A stretch of DNA of 64,000 nt from Oscillospiraceae bacterium (GTDB taxonomy: Bacteria; Bacillota; Clostridia; Oscillospirales; Oscillospiraceae), in the NCBI GenBank assembly GCA_902793285.1, contig CADBCV010000013.1, forward strand, positions 16,235-80,234, given 5' to 3'. Of the stretch, positions 62,908 through 64,000 are shown piece after piece (the stretch's first letter is position 1; every line of letters begins with the position of its first letter). A program made the position numbers and the translations under genes. Below the pieces are notes generated by a model. That model had not been told where the DNA came from. It ran no database searches and saw only the letters and a program-made list of their open reading frames with translations.

Positions 62908-62923
62908 GTGTCGCAGATTTCCA

Positions 62924-62952
62924 TTGCTTTCGGAACTTTCGCGTGGTAGTAT
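62924..62952 (+). promoter_or_regulatory. Promoter of the zinc-ribbon lipoprotein
   Basis: TTGCTT (62924-62929), 17-bp spacer, TAGTAT (62947-62952), 72 bp before ATG 63025. Confidence 0.55.
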
Positions 62953-63024
62953 AGGCACGAAGCGCAAAACCAGATCTATTCCGGCTCTGCAACTCAATTG
63001 TCTGATAAAGGAGCTGTTTTGAAC

Positions 63025-63756
63025 ATGAAAAAAAGAAGCATCTGCATCCTGCTCGCGGCGCTGATGGCGCTCTCGCTCACGGGCTGTCTCGGGAACAGGC
63101 CCGCCCCCACGCCGGAGCCGCTGCCCAGCATGACCCTGCCGCCCGTGCCGGACCCGACGCCGACACCCGCGCCCACGCCGAGCCCCACCCCGACGCCGAC
63201 AGCCACACCCGCGCCGACGCCCACACCCACGCCGGAGCCCACGCCGGAGCCTGAACCAGACCCGACGCCCGTGCCCGGCCCCACGGCCCCCGCGCCGGTG
63301 ATCTCCAAGCAGCCCTACGGGGAGTCGCAGTACACGGGCGCAAGCGCCACGTTCATCGCAGACGCCGCGCCCTACACCAATGTGGGCTGGCGCGCGGTCA
63401 CGCCCGAGGGAGACGATGTGAGCATGGCCACCTTCCAGAGCAACTTCCCGGAGGCCAGCGTCTCGGACATCTTTAACTCCACCCTCACCATCGGGAACCT
63501 CACCCAGGGGATGAACGGCTGGTCCTTCTACTGCGTGTTCGGAAACAGCGGCACGCTCGTGACCACAAACCGCGCCGCGCTCAAGATCCTCGGCAACGCG
63601 GCCCAGCCCCAGGTTCAGCAAAACCCTGCGCTTGAGCAGTTTGCCCAGCTTGAGAGCAGCGCCGCAACCGTCTCCTGCCCCATCTGCGGCGAGACCATCC
63701 CGGCCTCCTCCGCCGTCTGCCCGGTCTGCGGCGAGTATATCAACGACCAGGTGTGA
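63025..63756 (+). CDS. Lipoprotein with Pro/Thr repeats, Ig-like domain and C-terminal zinc ribbon
   Basis: 243 residues from ATG 63025 (AAAGGAG upstream). Lipobox SLTGC at about 17-21. Residues about 27-92 are almost only P-T/P-A/P-E dipeptide steps, a wall-spanning spacer. An Ig/bacterial Big-like domain (about 94-190) reads [20 protein letters not shown] and [15 protein letters not shown], as in extracellular binding modules. The C-terminus (about 218-243) holds two CPxCG knuckles ([16 protein letters not shown]), a double zinc ribbon, which is rare outside the cytoplasm. Confidence 0.8.
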   Translation: MKKRSICILLAALMALSLTGCLGNRPAPTPEPLPSMTLPPVPDPTPTPAPTPSPTPTPTATPAPTPTPTPEPTPEPEPDPTPVPGPTAPAPVISKQPYGESQYTGASATFIADAAPYTNVGWRAVTPEGDDVSMATFQSNFPEASVSDIFNSTLTIGNLTQGMNGWSFYCVFGNSGTLVTTNRAALKILGNAAQPQVQQNPALEQFAQLESSAATVSCPICGETIPASSAVCPVCGEYINDQV

Positions 63757-64000
63757 CAGGCCCCTCAAAGCTGCGTTCCTCCGCGCCCGGGCGAATGCGC
63801 AAAACCGACATCGTGCCGCCGGGCGGTCGGGGACGCCCGCCCCTACGGAGTTCCCGCTAACCTCCCTTTCGCAAAGGGAGCTTGGAGGCGTAGAGGACGG
63901 CGCCCTCATCGGCCCGCAAAGCTGCGACATGGTACAATCGTCCCGCGATCCAGAAATGTTCCCACATCACCGTAGGGGACGGCGTCCTCGACGTCCCGTA
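63757..64000. repeat. Dispersed-repeat region at the right edge
   Basis: No gene in 244 bp. GGGCGGTCGGGGACGCCCGCC then CCCTACGG (about 63820-63848); the CTCCCTTT hairpin (63861-63885); an inverted copy of the common spacer (TACAATCGTCCCGCGATCCAG, about 63934-63954); and GTAGGGGACGGCGTCCTCGAC (about 63972-63992), cut by the window edge. Confidence 0.65.

Noticed and set aside
63120-63270. Direct repeats resembling a short tandem array or CRISPR
   Set aside because: They are in-frame Pro/Thr/Ala codon repeats of a lipoprotein spacer, without unique spacers of constant length.

Overview
The window looks like a piece of a Gram-positive, low-oxygen Clostridia genome, most likely Oscillospiraceae. 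The taxon is inferred from rubrerythrin, ECF sigma/DUF4179 pairs, many LxGC lipoproteins, a clostridial style of aromatic operon, and GC-rich dispersed intergenic repeats. Two compositions are visible. Bases 1 to about 8.7 kb are clearly richer in A and T; from about 9.1 kb onward the DNA is very GC-rich with strong G/C third positions. The left part is the end of an integrated mobile element and the rest is chromosomal backbone.

Mobile-element end (1-9.1 kb). Cargo: the end of one anti-sigma-like gene, a sigma/anti-sigma pair, a DUF4299-type gene and several small hypothetical genes. It is followed by a module in Tn916-family order: Cys-rich KTR protein, divergent XRE regulator, a Spo0A-C-terminal-like regulator (frameshifted), a long structured noncoding stretch, excisionase and tyrosine recombinase. 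Beyond the integrase lie repeated GTTCCCA motifs, an intact tRNA-Thr and a 3' fragment of tRNA-Asp, a likely recombination scar.

Chromosome, 9-20.6 kb: four tandem leucine-rich-repeat surface proteins overlapping nadE, a GMP synthase ATP-PPase protein lacking its amidotransferase domain, a second sigma/anti-sigma pair, and an acidic Trp/Asp-rich gene remnant. A 153-bp MITE-like element follows. 20.9-25.6 kb (minus strand): a ferric-type ABC importer.

25.7-35.2 kb (minus): a nine-gene aromatic operon, aroF-tyrA-aroB-aroA-aroC-pheA-aroE/K-aroQ-aminotransferase, with overlapping or closely packed genes. It is headed by a good promoter, an 18-residue Tyr/Phe-rich leader peptide and a terminator/antiterminator, a classic attenuator.

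35.3-45.9 kb: a sortase-like lipoprotein, phosphodiesterase, aminotransferase, PHP phosphatase, glutaredoxin, rubrerythrin, mgtE (with a small upstream ORF), a DUF6465-like protein, a family-5 solute-binding protein and a membrane GGDEF protein. 46-49.5 kb: a VTC / DUF4956 / Cthe_2159-like surface cassette. 49.6-53 kb: cdsA and a HerA-like ATPase.

53.4-60.1 kb (minus): a six-gene run with envelope character (Lgt-like, NAGPA-type, serine hydrolase, a frameshifted MBL hydrolase, DUF4037, TPR). 60.3-63.8 kb: a DUF255 thioredoxin-fold protein and two Pro/Thr-rich lipoproteins. Intergenic regions are littered with GTAGGGGC-type palindromic repeats in at least nine places. All names come from reading the sequence without database searches.
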